NCBI GenBank assembly: GCA_030549775.1
Contig: CM060173.1
Span: 67,708,367-67,772,366 of the forward strand
Direction of reading: 5' to 3'
DNA length: 64,000 bases
DNA from: Tamarix chinensis
Lineage: Eukaryota; Streptophyta; Magnoliopsida; Caryophyllales; Tamaricaceae
Below the pieces are notes generated by a model that was not told the DNA's origin, did no database searches, and worked only from the letters and a program-made list of their open reading frames with translations. Of this stretch, positions 34,772-47,830 are shown in pieces. Numbering within the stretch: the stretch's first letter is position 1; each line of letters opens with the position of its first letter. Made by a program: the position numbers and the translations under genes.

Positions 34772-37033
34772 TCGGGGTGACAATTGGGTCGGGTGGGTCA
34801 GGTTCGGGTTGGGTCGGGCCGTTTTCAATTCAGGTCATTTCGGATTATTTATTTTTTGCAGGTTAGTTGTGGGTTGAGTTGGATCATTTTAGGTTCGGAT
34901 TGTTTTGGGTCATTATATTATTTGGATCGGGTTGGTTCTGGATCACATTATTTTGTATTAATTTTTCGGATCAGTTCGGGTTGGGTTTAGATCATTTCTA
35001 GTTAACTTAACTACTAGGGTTGGGTTGACATCATGTTATTTTCTGGTTAATTTGACTAGGTGAGTTCAGCTCGTTTAGGTTATTTTGTGCAATTTGACGG
35101 GTTGGTTTCGTTAAGTCCTAGTTATTTCGTGTTAATTTGATAGGTAGGGTCATTTCGTGTAATTTGGTAGGTTGGGTTTGAGTACTTATAGGTTAACTTG
35201 ATGGGTCAGGTTGGGTCGAGTTTTGATAGGTTAAGTCAAATTTGGGTTTAGGTAATTATTATTTATTACATTGTAAATGTTATAGACAATCATAATATTA
35301 CTAGTACATATAAATGAAATAAGAATATTATATCTGCTTTATTCTCATAAGTAACTAACAAAGATATTTATAAATTTTAACAATAACAAATATTGTATGA
35401 TTTAATCTGATAAAGATATTTATCATGTATTTGATTATTTAAAAAAAATATAATTTTATAAAATAAATGTGATCATAATATGATTATAAAATATATAATT
35501 ATCATTTATTATATTGTAAATTTTAAAGATAATCATAAGATTACTAGAAGATATAAATAAAATAAGAATATTATATTCGCTTTAGTTTTACAAGTAGATA
35601 ATAAAGATAGTTATATATTTTAGTAATTTTTTTTAATGATTCAATCTAACAAAGATGTTTATTATTTATAATCATTTATTTTATTATTTAAAATATTTGA
35701 TTACTTAAAAGAATATAATTTGATAAAATAAAGATGATAATAATATGACTATACAATTTATAATTATCATTTATTACATTGTAAATATTAGAGACAATTA
35801 TAAGATTATTAGTATAGATAAACAAAATAAGAATATTAAATACGTTTAATTTTCACAAGTAAATAATAAAGATATTTCTATATTTTAACAATAAAAAAAT
35901 ATTGCACGATTCAATCTGATAAAAATATTTATTATTTATTTGATTACTTAAAAAAAATATAATTTTATAAAATAAAGGTGATCATGATATTACTATACAA
36001 TGTATAATTATTATTTATTACATTGTAAATTTTAAAGATAATTATATATTATTATTGTTTTTAATTTGTCAATAATATATTTTATTTGTTAAAGAAGATG
36101 TTGGAAAATTTTAGAATCATTTGTCAAGTTAAATGAGTTTATTAATACATCAAAATATTTTATTTTATTTTATATAAAAACATGAAGTAATGATCAAAAT
36201 GATTCGAATAACAGATTGATACTTGTTAGTTGTTAACTTGTTATACATGTCATGAATGATGGAATTCGAGAAAAAAATGTCATTTTTTTACCATAAGTAA
36301 TAACATATAATATAATAAATCAATAACTTACTAATTTGCTAGTCGAGTAATATTAATGATTATGTGTATAAGTTCATTTGATATTATAGGACATGTATAT
36401 GTTTATAAGTTGTGAACATGTAAAAGTAGTTAGGCAAAGAAGATAAAAGATATTAAAAAATTATCTAACATACAACTTCACCATCAAAATTATATCAACT
36501 TATTAACCTCGTATGTAAGTATTAAGTTTGATTTTATATAAGCATGTAATTAAAAACATGTCATTAGTTGTTACTTATTTATTAAATTATTATTATGACT
36601 TCTTAATGTTGTATTTTTGTATGTAAAAATTTATTAGGATATTATTAATAAATAAGGATGTTTAGGGTAAAAGTATAAAAAATAAGTATAATTTATAAAA
36701 CACTATATTTTTTAAAGTTTTAAATAAATAATGAAATATGCGTAATTTTTTTTTATTATCATAAAAGATTTTGATGTCTAGTCAGGTTTATGTCGAGTCA
36801 AATTGACGACAGGTTGGGTCTATGTCGGGTTAGGTTAATGTCGGATCAGATCGCTATCGGGTCGGGTCTATAACTGATCATGGTTGGGATTGGATCAGGT
36901 TTATTGTTATTGGGTCACTATCGGGTCTGGTTAGGTTAGGTTTAGATTGGGTACGATTGTTAAACTTTTTGAATTTTATTGGATCGAGTTTTTCTCGAAT
37001 TGGATGGATCAAATTAATTTTTTACTAGCTCTA
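34772..37033. mobile_element. hAT-like non-autonomous element, 2.26 kb
   Basis: Both ends are rich in GGGTCGGGT / GGGTTGGG words (34775-35240 and 36780-36960). Flanks ATCACAAC (34764-34771) and ATTACAAC (37034-37041) agree at 7 of 8 bases, an 8-bp target duplication. The termini TCGGGGTGACAA and TAGAGCTAGTAAA (reverse of the far end) are weakly inverted. The interior is AT-rich with tandem repeats and no transposase. Confidence 0.6.
35254..36060. repeat. ~250-bp tandem repeats inside the hAT-like element
   Basis: Three full units and a partial fourth start at 35254, 35497, 35762 and 36006. Each begins AATTATyATTTATTA, continues with an ATTGTAAA block and a GAATATTA block, and ends with an ATATAATTT-ATAAAATAAA block. 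Periods are 243, 265 and 244. Confidence 0.82.
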
Positions 37034-37307
37034 ATTACAACCATTTGAAATGAAATGTCTTTACAAGGCATAATGTGGTGAAACTTTTTTCCCACTGTCC
37101 AGACTTTTCTAATTTTTCTGATTTCTATATATATTCTGGTAAATTGACTTTTCTGTTAACTATAAGCTGTGAATGATAACAATATGCATAAATTAGTTAT
37201 CAAATGCTTTGAGAGTGTATTAGTGCTGGTATGATCACACCTGCACATATTAGTTATCAACCGCTTTGAGAGTGAGCCACTCTCTCCTCTCTCCTCTCTC
37301 CTCCTCC

Positions 37308-38586
37308 ATGGTACATATGAGGAGTGCTACTTCTTCGGCAAAGAAGAAGAAGGTGGCTTTGGGGGGGGGTGTAGATTCTTCCTCTCTTGGTGGGGATTCT
37401 AGGGCTGTTAAACAGGTTAGAGATTTGGTGGAAGAGGACGTACAGGTGATGAACGCGAAGGCTTTTGATGGTGCATGCAAGGCTAGACGTCGATCATAGG
37501 CATGTTTCAAGGGAGGTCTCCATACTGCAGAAGGTGGTTGGCGATGATTCAATTCTATAGGACCGTGTTGTTGAGGATTCTTTTACTACTGATCAAACCT
37601 TGAATTGTGGTGGATTGCTCTGTAATGACTCTCAAGTTAACCAGAACGTTGGTGTGGTTTCATGGAAGGTTAAATTGATGGGTAATCGGCTTCCAGTAAG
37701 AGGTTCCCAACTTAGCTATGTGCCGCCTTCAATTTCTGGGGAAAAAATTCGGGTCAATTTGTAGAGGGAGAAGGTAGACCTCAATTGTGCAGATTGGCAA
37801 TGGGTGATAGTGGGGTATATCATTGGGTTTAGACCTACCCTGGGACAAATGATAGGTTATGCTAAAAGAAATTGGTCAGGGGTGAAAGAACCTAAAGTTT
37901 TGTTGCATGATCAAGGCTTTGTAGGTTTTAAATTTGATTCTAAGGAGGATAGGGATTCGGTGTTATCTAAATCCTATTGGTCTTTCTTAAACCGTCCTTT
38001 TATATTAAAAGAATGGCATCGAAAATTTAAATTCACCAAATAGAAATTCCAATTCATGCCGCTATGGGTAAAGCTTTTGAACCCGCCATTGGACTATTGG
38101 GATGTAGATTCCTTAAGTAGGATTGGTAGTGCTGTGGGTAGGCTATTATTTTTGGATGGTATCACCTTCACTGGAGAAAGAATTTCTTATGCTCGTATGA
38201 TTGTAGAGGTCGATGTATCGAAGAAGCTTGTGGATTTAGTGGAGATTGTGGATCCTGATGGTGAGGTTCTCTGCCAAAAGATAGTATATGAATGGAGACT
38301 AGCTTTTTGTGAGGTTTGTAATGAATCAGGTCATTCTTCAGAGAAGTGCAGGAAGGCGAGAGAGCTTAAAGATCATCCTCATAGGATTTTTAAGCAGTCT
38401 GAGGGAAGTCTTAAGCCTGGGAAGGAGAATCAGCAGTGGAGGAAAGTCCAAAAGGAAGCTTCTCAATCTCAGGATCAGGTTGGTTGTCCCAATGTAAAGG
38501 AATCAGTGGAATGTGCCGGAAAAGAGAATATAGAGATTGTTGATAGAGCTGAATGTTCGAAAGTGAGTCATTTGGGGATCTTGTAG
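37308..38586 (+). pseudogene. LINE ORF1 (DUF4283 and zinc knuckle)
   Basis: Begins at ATG 37308 with a lysine-rich N-terminus, then shifts frame after about 37499. The main frame carries a DUF4283-like RNA-binding region (VGFKFDSKEDRDSVLSKSYW, then FILKEWHRKF). An in-frame TAG at 38041 precedes PLWVKLLNPPLDYW. A perfect CX2CX4HX4C zinc knuckle (CEVCNESGHSSEKC) lies at about 38310-38352. By family knowledge, this protein binds the LINE RNA. Confidence 0.82.
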
Positions 38587-38761
38587 CAGACAAGGTCTCA
38601 TAAAGGGAAAGGGAAGATGGATTTGGTGGCCACTGGTAACAAGTTTGAGTGCTTACAAGAAGGAGGTGTTGAGAGCATCTCTCAGACTTCTCCCCTCAAT
38701 GGGAAAGGCATTCTTTTGTTGGAGGAACCTCCTCTTCTTCATTCTTTGATGGATCAGGTGC

Positions 38762-41700
38762 ATGATAGGGGATTGGAATGTTCGGGCCTTGAATAAGTCC
38801 TATAAACAGAAGGAATTGAAGTACTGGTTATCAGTGCATAAAGCGTCCATTATAGGTCTGATTGAAACTAGGGTGAAGAGTAGTAAGGCGGCTAAGACTT
38901 GTGAAAGGTTAGGGCATAAGTGGTCGAGATATAGCAATTATGATTCTCATTCCAATGGTAGGATTTGGTGTTTATGGGATAAAGATATATGGGATGTTCA
39001 ACTTCTTACCAGCTGTGATCAGGCTATTCATTTATTTATTTCAAGAATTCATTCTAATCTTTATTTTTATGCAATATTTGTGTATGCTTTTAATACTGGG
39101 GATAGCAGGAAGAGCTGTGGAGTTGGCTGGGTGATCATAAGGTGGAAGGCGAGGCTTGGATTGTTCTAGGAGACTTTCATGTGTTGTTGCAGCCAAGTGA
39201 GAAATTCCAAGGTAATGTAGTGAATATCAATGATGTTAATGATGCAAGAAATTGTTGTAATTCCTTGTTGACTCATGATATGGGTTATTTAGGATTAAAA
39301 TTTACTTGGTCTAATCGAAGTATGAGAGATGATAGGATTATGGTTAAGTTGGATAGGGTTATGGTTAATTTATTTTGGACTGCAAAATTTCCTTTTTCTT
39401 CATATCACTTTTTGGATTTCCTTTTTTTTTTTCTGATCATAGCCCAGCTTTGGTGACTCTAGCTGAAAGGAAGCCTCAATGCAAGAGGCAATTCAAGTTC
39501 TTTGATATGTGGACTTTGGACCCAAATTTTCTTCCTTTGGTGTCTTCTGTTTGGAGGCAACCTTTCCCTGGTTTTGTTTAGGAGAGTTTTAAATGCAAGC
39601 TTAGGGAGGTTAGATCTTGTCTCAACAATTTTAACAGGGCTAAATTTGGGGGCATTTCTAACAGAGTGCAGGAGGCCAGTTCAAGGCTTAATAGGATCCA
39701 GACTCAGCTTGATCAACAACCTCAGAATTTGTCATTGTAGGAAGAGGAAATAAGATGCCTAAAATTGTATGAGCATTATACATTATGTGAAGAGAGTTTT
39801 CTAAAATAGAAATCAAGTATTAAATGGTTGAATTTGGGGGACTCAAACTCTCATTATTTTTTCTCTATTATGAAAGTTAGACAAATGAAGAATGTGGTGA
39901 GAAGAGTTAAGGACAGTGATGGCTAGTGGTTTTCTGATTCAGATGGGATTAACCATGCTTTTGTAACTTTCTATAAAGATTTATTAGGTACAGGGAGTTC
40001 AGCTTCTTGAGCAACTTCTGAGGAAATTTTTATGTAGGGTCCTTCTTTGTTTGTGGCTCATCAGCAGCAGTTGTTAAGGCCTATATCTTTGCAGGAGGTC
40101 AAAGAGGCTCTTTGGTCTATTGGGCAATATAAAGCCCCATGACCTGATGGTTTCACTGCTGGATTCTTTAAGGCTTCTTAGCCCGTGCTAGGGGAGGATT
40201 TATGGATTTTGTTAAAGAGTTCTTTCCAATCTACTTATGTTCCTTCATTTTTGGGACAAGCTAAGTTGGTGCTTATTCCTAAGTTTGATGGTGCTCAAGG
40301 TGTGTCTGATTTTAGGCCCATTGCTTATTGCAATGTGCTGTATAAGGTTTTAGCTAAAATTTTAGCTGGTAGATTGTAAGATATTCTGCCTTCTATTATT
40401 CATGCTTCCCAGGCTGGTTTTGTTAAAGGTAGATATATTGGAGATAATATTTTGTTAGCTCATGAGCTAATTCACTTTTATAACAGATAACATTCATCTC
40501 CAAGGTGTATGTTCAAGGTGGATATTAGGAAGGCCTATGATTCAGTCAATTGGATGTTTTTAGAGAATGTTTTGCTAGGGCTGCATTTTCCTATTCATAT
40601 GGTAAAGCTGATCATGGCTTGTGTATTAGAGGTCTCTTACTCTCTATGTATTAATAATGATATGCAGACTCCTTTTCAGGGGAAAAAAGGTTTAAGACAA
40701 GGAGACCCCTTGTCCCCTTATTTATTTGTCATTGTTATGGAGTACCTAATCAGGATGTTGTAGACCTTATGGTTGAAGGATGATTTTCATGGTCACCCTA
40801 AATGCAAGAGGTTGAAGCTCATCAATCTAGCTTTTGCAGATGACCTTTTGGTGTTCTATAAAGCTGATTTAGCCTCAGTGCTTGCTATCAAAGGCATTTT
40901 TAATGAGTTTGCTGCTGCTTCAGGGCTACATATCAGTCTAGAGAAGAGTTCTATATATTTTGGAGGTATTTCTCAGGATTTGAAGATGCTTATTCTATCT
41001 CAATTGCAGTTCTAGGAGGGGAGGCTATCCTTTAGGTACTTAGGAGTTCCTTTGGATGCTTCTAAGTTAAAAGTTGCTGATATGCTCTACTTGATCCAGA
41101 AGATTACTGGCAGGCTGCATCACTAGTCAAACAGATTGCTATCCTATGCTGGGAGACTTCAATTGCTGAAGTATGTAATCTTTGGTATAACTAATTACTG
41201 GAGTCAATTGTTCCTGTTACCCAAAAAGATCTTACAGTAGGTGGTTGGTTTATACAGGTCTTTCCTCTGGACAGGTAAGGCTTCTCCTAGTAAAAGAGCT
41301 CTTCTAGCCTGGAAGGAGGTTTGTCTTCCTAAGAATGAGGGAGGACTGGGAATTATTGATCTGTTTGCTTGGAATGTTGCTGCTGTAGGGAAACACCTAT
41401 GGAATTTATGTCAAGAAAAGGATTCCTTGTGGATAAAATGGATTCATACCTATTTCATCAAACATCAGGTTGTTGAGTCTTGTAATCTTCCTAGTATAGC
41501 CTCTTGGATCCTAAATAGCATTTTTTCCTTAAGGTCTCGTTTGCTTCCAGTTTTCCAGCATTTATAGTCTGGTAATCTCTATAAAATCTCATATGTCTAT
41601 GAAGCCATGAGATTTACAACTCCTAAAGTGTTTTGGTGGAAAGCTGTATGGTGCAACCCTGCTACTCCAAAGCATAAGTTTATTTTCTGGCTTGCTGCCC

Positions 41701-42119
41701 ATTCTAGACTCCCTACAAAGGATTCTTTGGAAAAATTTCTTCCTTCCATTAACCTACAGTGTTGTTTCTGTTTGCAAGAGGAAAGCATCAACCATATTTT
41801 CATTCATTGCCCTGTGTTGAAACATCTGTGGGTATCTATTAGAAAGAGTTTCAGAGAAAGGAGGAGGCATAGTTCATGGCAGACATTATTAAGAACTATG
41901 TCTAGTACTCATGGTAGAGGTGTAGCTAAAGCACATTTCAGATGGGGTTTTTATACTATAACTATTTATGAGATTTGGAAAGCTAGGAATGTATGTATTT
42001 TCTCAAAGATTAGGTGGGATTTGAAAAGGATAGCTTCTCAAATTTCCTTGGTTATGTCTTCTATTTGTAGTAACTCTAGTAAGAGTGCTAAGTTTAGTGG
42101 TTTCTTAGGGGTCATATAG
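38762..42119 (+). pseudogene. LINE ORF2 (endonuclease, reverse transcriptase, zf-RVT)
   Basis: The endonuclease starts DWNVRALNKSYKQKELKYWL with the catalytic-type IIGLIETRV; later GDFH and SDHSPAL. The RT reads LVLIPKFDGAQGVSDFRPIA, RQGDPLSPYLF and the catalytic FADDLL (about 40833-40850). The C-terminal zf-RVT carries HKFIFWLAAHSRLPTKDSLE and a Cys/His cluster. There are two frameshifts, one at about 39105 and one in a poly-T run at about 39420-39434, after which everything to 42119 stays in one frame interrupted by about a dozen stops (for example 40377, 40488, 40761). Not functional. Confidence 0.87.
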
Positions 42120-42200
42120 ATCAATTCTATAGGCTTGTATGTAATCTTTCATGATGATATAATATTTCTTACTTTTTAGAAAAAAAATGCTTTGAGAGTG

Positions 42201-45200
42201 TTTTTTGACTTAGGGTCCAGCTTAACTGGTTTTATTTATTTATTATTTTATTTTATTTTAATATTATTAATGATAGCGATCCTATCTGCTCCTATTGTGA
42301 ATTTTCCCTCTGTAACTTGTTGTTATGGCTGGTTGCTGCCTTCTCAACCCAATTATCCCAAATAATCATCCATCTTTCTTTACCTTAAACCTTCCACAAA
42401 AATTTCCTAAAAACATCGTCCTTTTGTTTCCTTGATCGTTTGTGGCAGTGTGGTGTGTTTTTCCTCCTCTTCATATCGTTTTCCTACAGATCAAGCCACT
42501 ATAAACCATTTTCATTGTTTTTTCCTTATTGTTTTTATTATTCCTAACCTCTTGTTACTATGGTTTGAAGGTCATCAAGTGTAAGTGGTGAATGTGATCA
42601 ATTTTAGGAACATTTGTTTTGCTTGAAGACTAGATTTTAGGCAATATGATATTTTCACTATATATTGGTTGAGTGTTGTTCTTGTCCTATAATACCATTA
42701 TGGCATGATCTATGCCTATAATACATGATTAAGTTGTGTTGAAAATTAACATGAAATGATGACCACATGTTAAGCATAACTTAATGATGTATGCTTTTAT
42801 GTGACTATGAACAAGTGTTATTTCATGTTGGTTAAAGAAAGAAAATACCTAGTATTATTTCTATATTTTTGGCCATCCTATGGTTTTTATGGGACATGTT
42901 GGTTTTAAATTGTCACCGAGCATGTTTATATGTCTATTATAATATTCCAACATGTACTTTTGAATTTCATAAAAATTGGTGGCAAATGGCTTGTCAAGAC
43001 TTTTGGATCCCGGGGGTGCTGAGGCACCAAATGGTTGGAATTAATTCATGAAAAACTATATGCAAGTATGTTTTTGTGTGTTTTAGTGTTGGTGTAAATT
43101 TAAAGTAAAATGAAGTTATTTTCGAGTGTTATACAAATTCATTTTAGCTTTTGTCTAGGGCCATTTGGTTTTTCATTTGAGTGAAATTCTACAAAATTAG
43201 GCTTATCATTGTGTTTAGTAGGTGTTTTAAATTAAAATTGATATATAATATAATAAGGTTTAGAGTTTTGTGGAATTAGTGATGAATTTATTGTTGTTGT
43301 GTGCGTTGTGAATTGAGGGTTTCTTAGGAAATTGAATTGAGAATTAAATATGAAAGAATGATGAGGGAAACTTTTAGAGGAGAGAAGAGAGATCAAAAGT
43401 AAGAGAGTTGTATTATAATTTTAGATCTCTAAAATTGGACACAAGACCCCATACATATAGGATTATAATGAGGGAGGAGGAAGAGAAATATATTATGTGG
43501 TAGAGGACAATAAGTTTTCCTATCCTAGGTAGAGAACCAACCTAGCAAGGGAGTTATATATGCTATCAATCTGGGAATGGTTTGATATCAAGACAAGTGC
43601 AATTGGAAGCTTCTTATGTCATATCTCATTCTTTGGGCCTTTACTCTAAGGTCAGATAATAATAGTTGAGAAGAAACTTATATCATCACTCCATTTAAAA
43701 TTTCATCTACCCCATCAGCCACTCCCAGAGTTAAACAAGTTAAGCTTATACTACATGTCCTATGGTCATAACTATGCATTAAAGAGTCAAACAAGAAGAC
43801 CCTAATACAAGGTAATATATAAAAGTTACATCTTAAAAGACTGAAAGATAGGCTCACTCATCAATATGTGCATTAGACACATATATATAGATAAATATAA
43901 AATTACACATAAAATACCTTTAGACAATTCTATAAACAACAACAAATAAAAAAAATAGATTTATACAAAATACCATCATACACAAAACATGCAAATATCA
44001 AGTAGTAACAAACAAACTTATTCTTGTAATGTTCGATGGCTATCTAATACATTAAACATCCACTCGACCCATCCCATTGATAGGAAAATAAAACTAAAAA
44101 AGTTCCATCACTTTTTGAAAAATTCAAAATTTGAATTTTGATAAAAATAAAATAGTACCAAAAAGATGACCCGCTAGATAAACCTTATTTTTCTTACTCC
44201 CAAGTGTTTTGATAAGAGGAACAACTTTTATGTAAGGACTATACAATTCCAAATATAGTTACCATAAAAGGAATAATTTCCTAGGTCACTGAAAGCCATA
44301 TGTTTTGATATTGCTATACTACGCAAGAAAATGCAAGAATTGAGAATTTTATTTGATGCTTTATCTTCTCCAAAGATTTTACCCACCAAGTGACCTTTCA
44401 TCCCATTATAAGAGGTTATTGAGAGGATACTGTTAGTAATGAATGCACACAACCTAGAAATTAGTTTATCCTTTACATAAAAAATAAGGTTATTTTGATT
44501 GTCTCTTATCACTATATATAGACACCCCAAATTACTCCCTTTCCGTCTACATTTACTACTCTTTATTTTCTTTTAACTTTTGATCCTTACACTTTCATCA
44601 AAGAAGTTTCTATAAACCTCTATTCGTCTATCTAAAACCTACAAATCTCCATATTTAATCCTTTGTTAGGGCACTGCCAAATCCCTTATTGTCTCTAGCC
44701 ATAGAGATTTGCATAACTTGTCCTACTGTTTCTATGAGTGAAAGAATTAAACGGAATGAGATTCCTAATGGTAATTAAATGTGTGAAGTTTGTGTCATTT
44801 CCACACTAACCATTAGCTTTTCTGAAAGAATTGGGAAATCCCTTACCCTTCTAAAAGATTTATTTCTCAAATATCTTACGCATTCTCTCGATTCCACTAC
44901 TTTTTAGTCTTCAAATACCTCCATCGCACCCTCAATTTTCCTTCCCCTTATTTTATTTATGTTCAATTTTCCTTCCCCTTTCTATCAACATGTCTAAAAT
45001 TTCATCATATGACTTGGATAATCTCCTTTTGAGTAATGTTACCGAAGTTTAGCTTAAGCAATTTTGTATTAGATACTATATTCCATCTTCTCTAATATTG
45101 CATGGCTAACCCCCTCAGACAGAGCCAATAATTTGCCTCATAGATATATAACCTTGTATGTTGAGGTGTCATATGCTGGCATATGCTTTCCTTTACTCTA

Positions 45201-46618
45201 GTTTATAAGAGAATTTCTATAAGCATGTTGCCTAATCCCTACTCAATTTGTTTTCAATGCTTGAAGAATGGTGATAGGCTTTCCATATAGCTACTGCTTG
45301 TTGGAAGTTAGACTAAAAATGGATTTGATTACGAACCTTTTAAAGTTTTTAAGCCATCTGTCGACCCCAAGCTTCTATTCTACTAACACAAGAGGCAAGA
45401 ATAAATTCATTACGTAGCATAAGACTTCTTTGAAAAGGTGAAAGCTCCAATGTTTCTTCACCTTGGGAAATTTCAAGTAGAATTTGCCTTCTTTCTCTCT
45501 AGAATAGTGGGGTAAGTAAAATCTTAACATCGGAGAGTGCCCATCTTTCTCTCTAGAGTTAGAAGCATGGATAGAAAATTTTGATTAGTTTGTGAAGGAT
45601 GAGCATATCATAAATAATAGTGAGGTTGTGAATGACTCTATCATCCTTAAGAAGACAGGGTCAATTTTTGATGTTGATAAGTAACTTTTTCCCCCTTGAA
45701 TCATTTTTTTCCATTCATTGATTTAGCAAGTTTGTTGGCTTATAAAATTCTCTTGTTTTCTCTATAAAGTGTCATACCTAGAAATCTCAACAGTAGGTTA
45801 TCCCCTCTAACCTATCTAAGGGCATAAAAGGCCCACAATTCATCCTCCATGTGTGGTGTCTGCCATCAAGGCCACCAAACATAAGGTATATGTTCCAATG
45901 ATAAATCACTACCTACTTTATTTCATTCGTAATCATGTTATACAAATTATTTTGGATCTATCATATGTTCATGAAATAAAAGGGATCACAAGTACTAGTC
46001 CTAAAAATTAAAAGAAAAAGGAAAAATAAAATAAGGTTAGTAATACTCATTATGTTTTTGTTGGTTCCCATCATAAACATATCTTGAGTCCGTCGCCTCC
46101 CATTGCAAAAAAATGTTTTATGCTTGTTTGCTCTTGTGATGAATATGTCTTTAAGTACCAAGTTTTATGCCTTTGTCATGCTTGATTATCCCTTTACTTA
46201 TATGATTAATAAATCTTCATAATTTTATTTACCTTTTCTTAGGGGGAATCCCATCTTAAGGAAATCTTTAAGGTTTTGATAGGTAAAAAGACTCCAAAGC
46301 CTTCATCTATGCAACTTTCTACCACCTCCAAGGCATTAGAACCAAAGAATAAAGGCAATATCCTTGATCCACTTTAGAAAACAATTCAAAAACAAAAGGG
46401 AAATGAATTGATGGACTATTCCTTGAAGGAACACAAAATTCCTACCTTACCACATCAATTGATTAAAAATTCAGGATTCTTATTCTTCGTGTTGGACTTT
46501 CACATATGTTATTTGATAAAGGTGTTTACGAGTGAAAACCACCAACATTATCCTTCTTCTCTTTCATAGCTTCCAATGCCTATTTCATCCTTTGATCCAT
46601 CATTATACTAATCAAGTG
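42201..46618. other. Unassigned intergenic DNA
   Basis: AT-rich. I recognise no gene, domain or clear element. Open frames here (such as 44228-44530 on the minus strand) show no family resemblance. 43330-43520 has LTR-promoter-like composition on the minus strand but no partner copy. Confidence 0.5.
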
Positions 46619-47830
46619 TAACACCTTAAAGTTTTGTACTTGAAATTTTTAATTTACAGAAGTAATAATTATAAAATAATGAGTGTTAACACCACATTTA
46701 GTATAGGACTAGTTTCATCACCTTTCTAATGCTAAGTGCCAAGGCATAAAGCAAGTCATATCAAATAAAATAGAAGAAGGAAAATATAATACATAAATAA
46801 AGGTTTACGGATAATACATTCTCTATACAACAATAATATCCATAATATATCAAGGACATAAGAGTCTAGAGAAAAATCGATCACAAAAGAGTACTTCATG
46901 TTGCGACACTTTTTTCCCTTATACTCATCTCTTCCACATAAAATATTACAAATAATTGTTACAAGAGCAGGGAACTTCACTCTCGTCGTCTACCCAAATG
47001 TCTGGACGATGCTCCTCATAATCATTTATCCACTCCATGCAACACATATACTCCTCTAAAAAAATGATAGAACTAGTACGACTTCCTCGTACTAAGTAAA
47101 TCACAACATTTCTAAAGAGGTAGCATGCCCACATTTCACGTAACATATACATAATAAGAGTTATCCCCAAAAGCATACATCAAAATGTAATAGCATCTAC
47201 ATAATATGATCCCACATTTCAATAAATGATATTAATCTAACCTAAACTTGAAAGGGCATAAGAAAGACATGTTCTGAATTGTAGACTATCACAAGATATT
47301 GGCAAATTCCAATCCTTACACAATAAGGTATTAGTTTGATGTCATGAAATTATCCAACTTCTTATCAAGCCAATCCTAATCCAATTATTTAGTGATGTAT
47401 TATAGTGATGTCTAATCTAATTATATCAATCAACAATCAAATCTTATGCTGAATGCAATCCCATGTCTAAGATAATGATTGTCAAGGAGGTGTTACCAAA
47501 TCAAACCTGATGTGTGTGGGAATATGGAATTATCAATTATGTAAAAATAATCTTCAATTATGTTGTCATTAGGAAGAGGATTATTTGAAAGTGGTGAATA
47601 AAGTATCAGGATGTTTGGATATGGTATAATAATGACGACGATGATTCAAATATGGTGATGAGATGATGATGATGATGATGATTTGACTATGATGTGATAA
47701 TGAAGATGATGATTAAGCAATTAGGGCTTAATGATAGAATGTGTCGTGGGTTAGGGTTGGGGTTAATTTCAAAAATTAGGGTTAAGGTTTTGAATGGTAA
47801 ATTAGGGTTAGGGTTTTCTAAATTAGGGGT
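46619..47830 (-). repeat. Gypsy LTR portion (3' end of a minus-strand LTR)
   Basis: Plus-strand start TGTAACACC corresponds to a minus LTR end. Matches 61344-61620 and 56652-56930 (shared CTTAGTA/TTTAGTATAGGAC, CTAAG-GCCAAGGC and GGACATAAGAGT-TAGAG...AAAA blocks), and CTCGTACTAAGTAAATCA matches 57092-57110. A GAT microsatellite (47655-47683) and scattered TTAGGG words (47750-47830) lie near the far edge. Confidence 0.5.

Larger units (their letters stand above)
37218..42187 (+). mobile_element. L1-type LINE, near full length
   Basis: Two-ORF plant LINE ending in an A tract (42180-42187). The target duplication ATGCTTTGAGAGTG lies at 37204-37217 and 42187-42200. A variant copy also sits at 37261-37274, so the 5' end is either 37218 or 37275. 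Both ORFs are broken. It is intergenic, about 2.8 kb past RGTA, in the same orientation. Confidence 0.88.

Noticed and set aside
44228..44530. Minus-strand 100-residue protein
   Set aside because: No recognisable domain and no codon bias evident by eye, in AT-rich unassigned DNA. Treated as a chance frame.
47750..47830. Interstitial telomere
   Set aside because: TTAGGG words are scattered, not in a regular 7-bp TTTAGGG array, and lie in LTR-like sequence.
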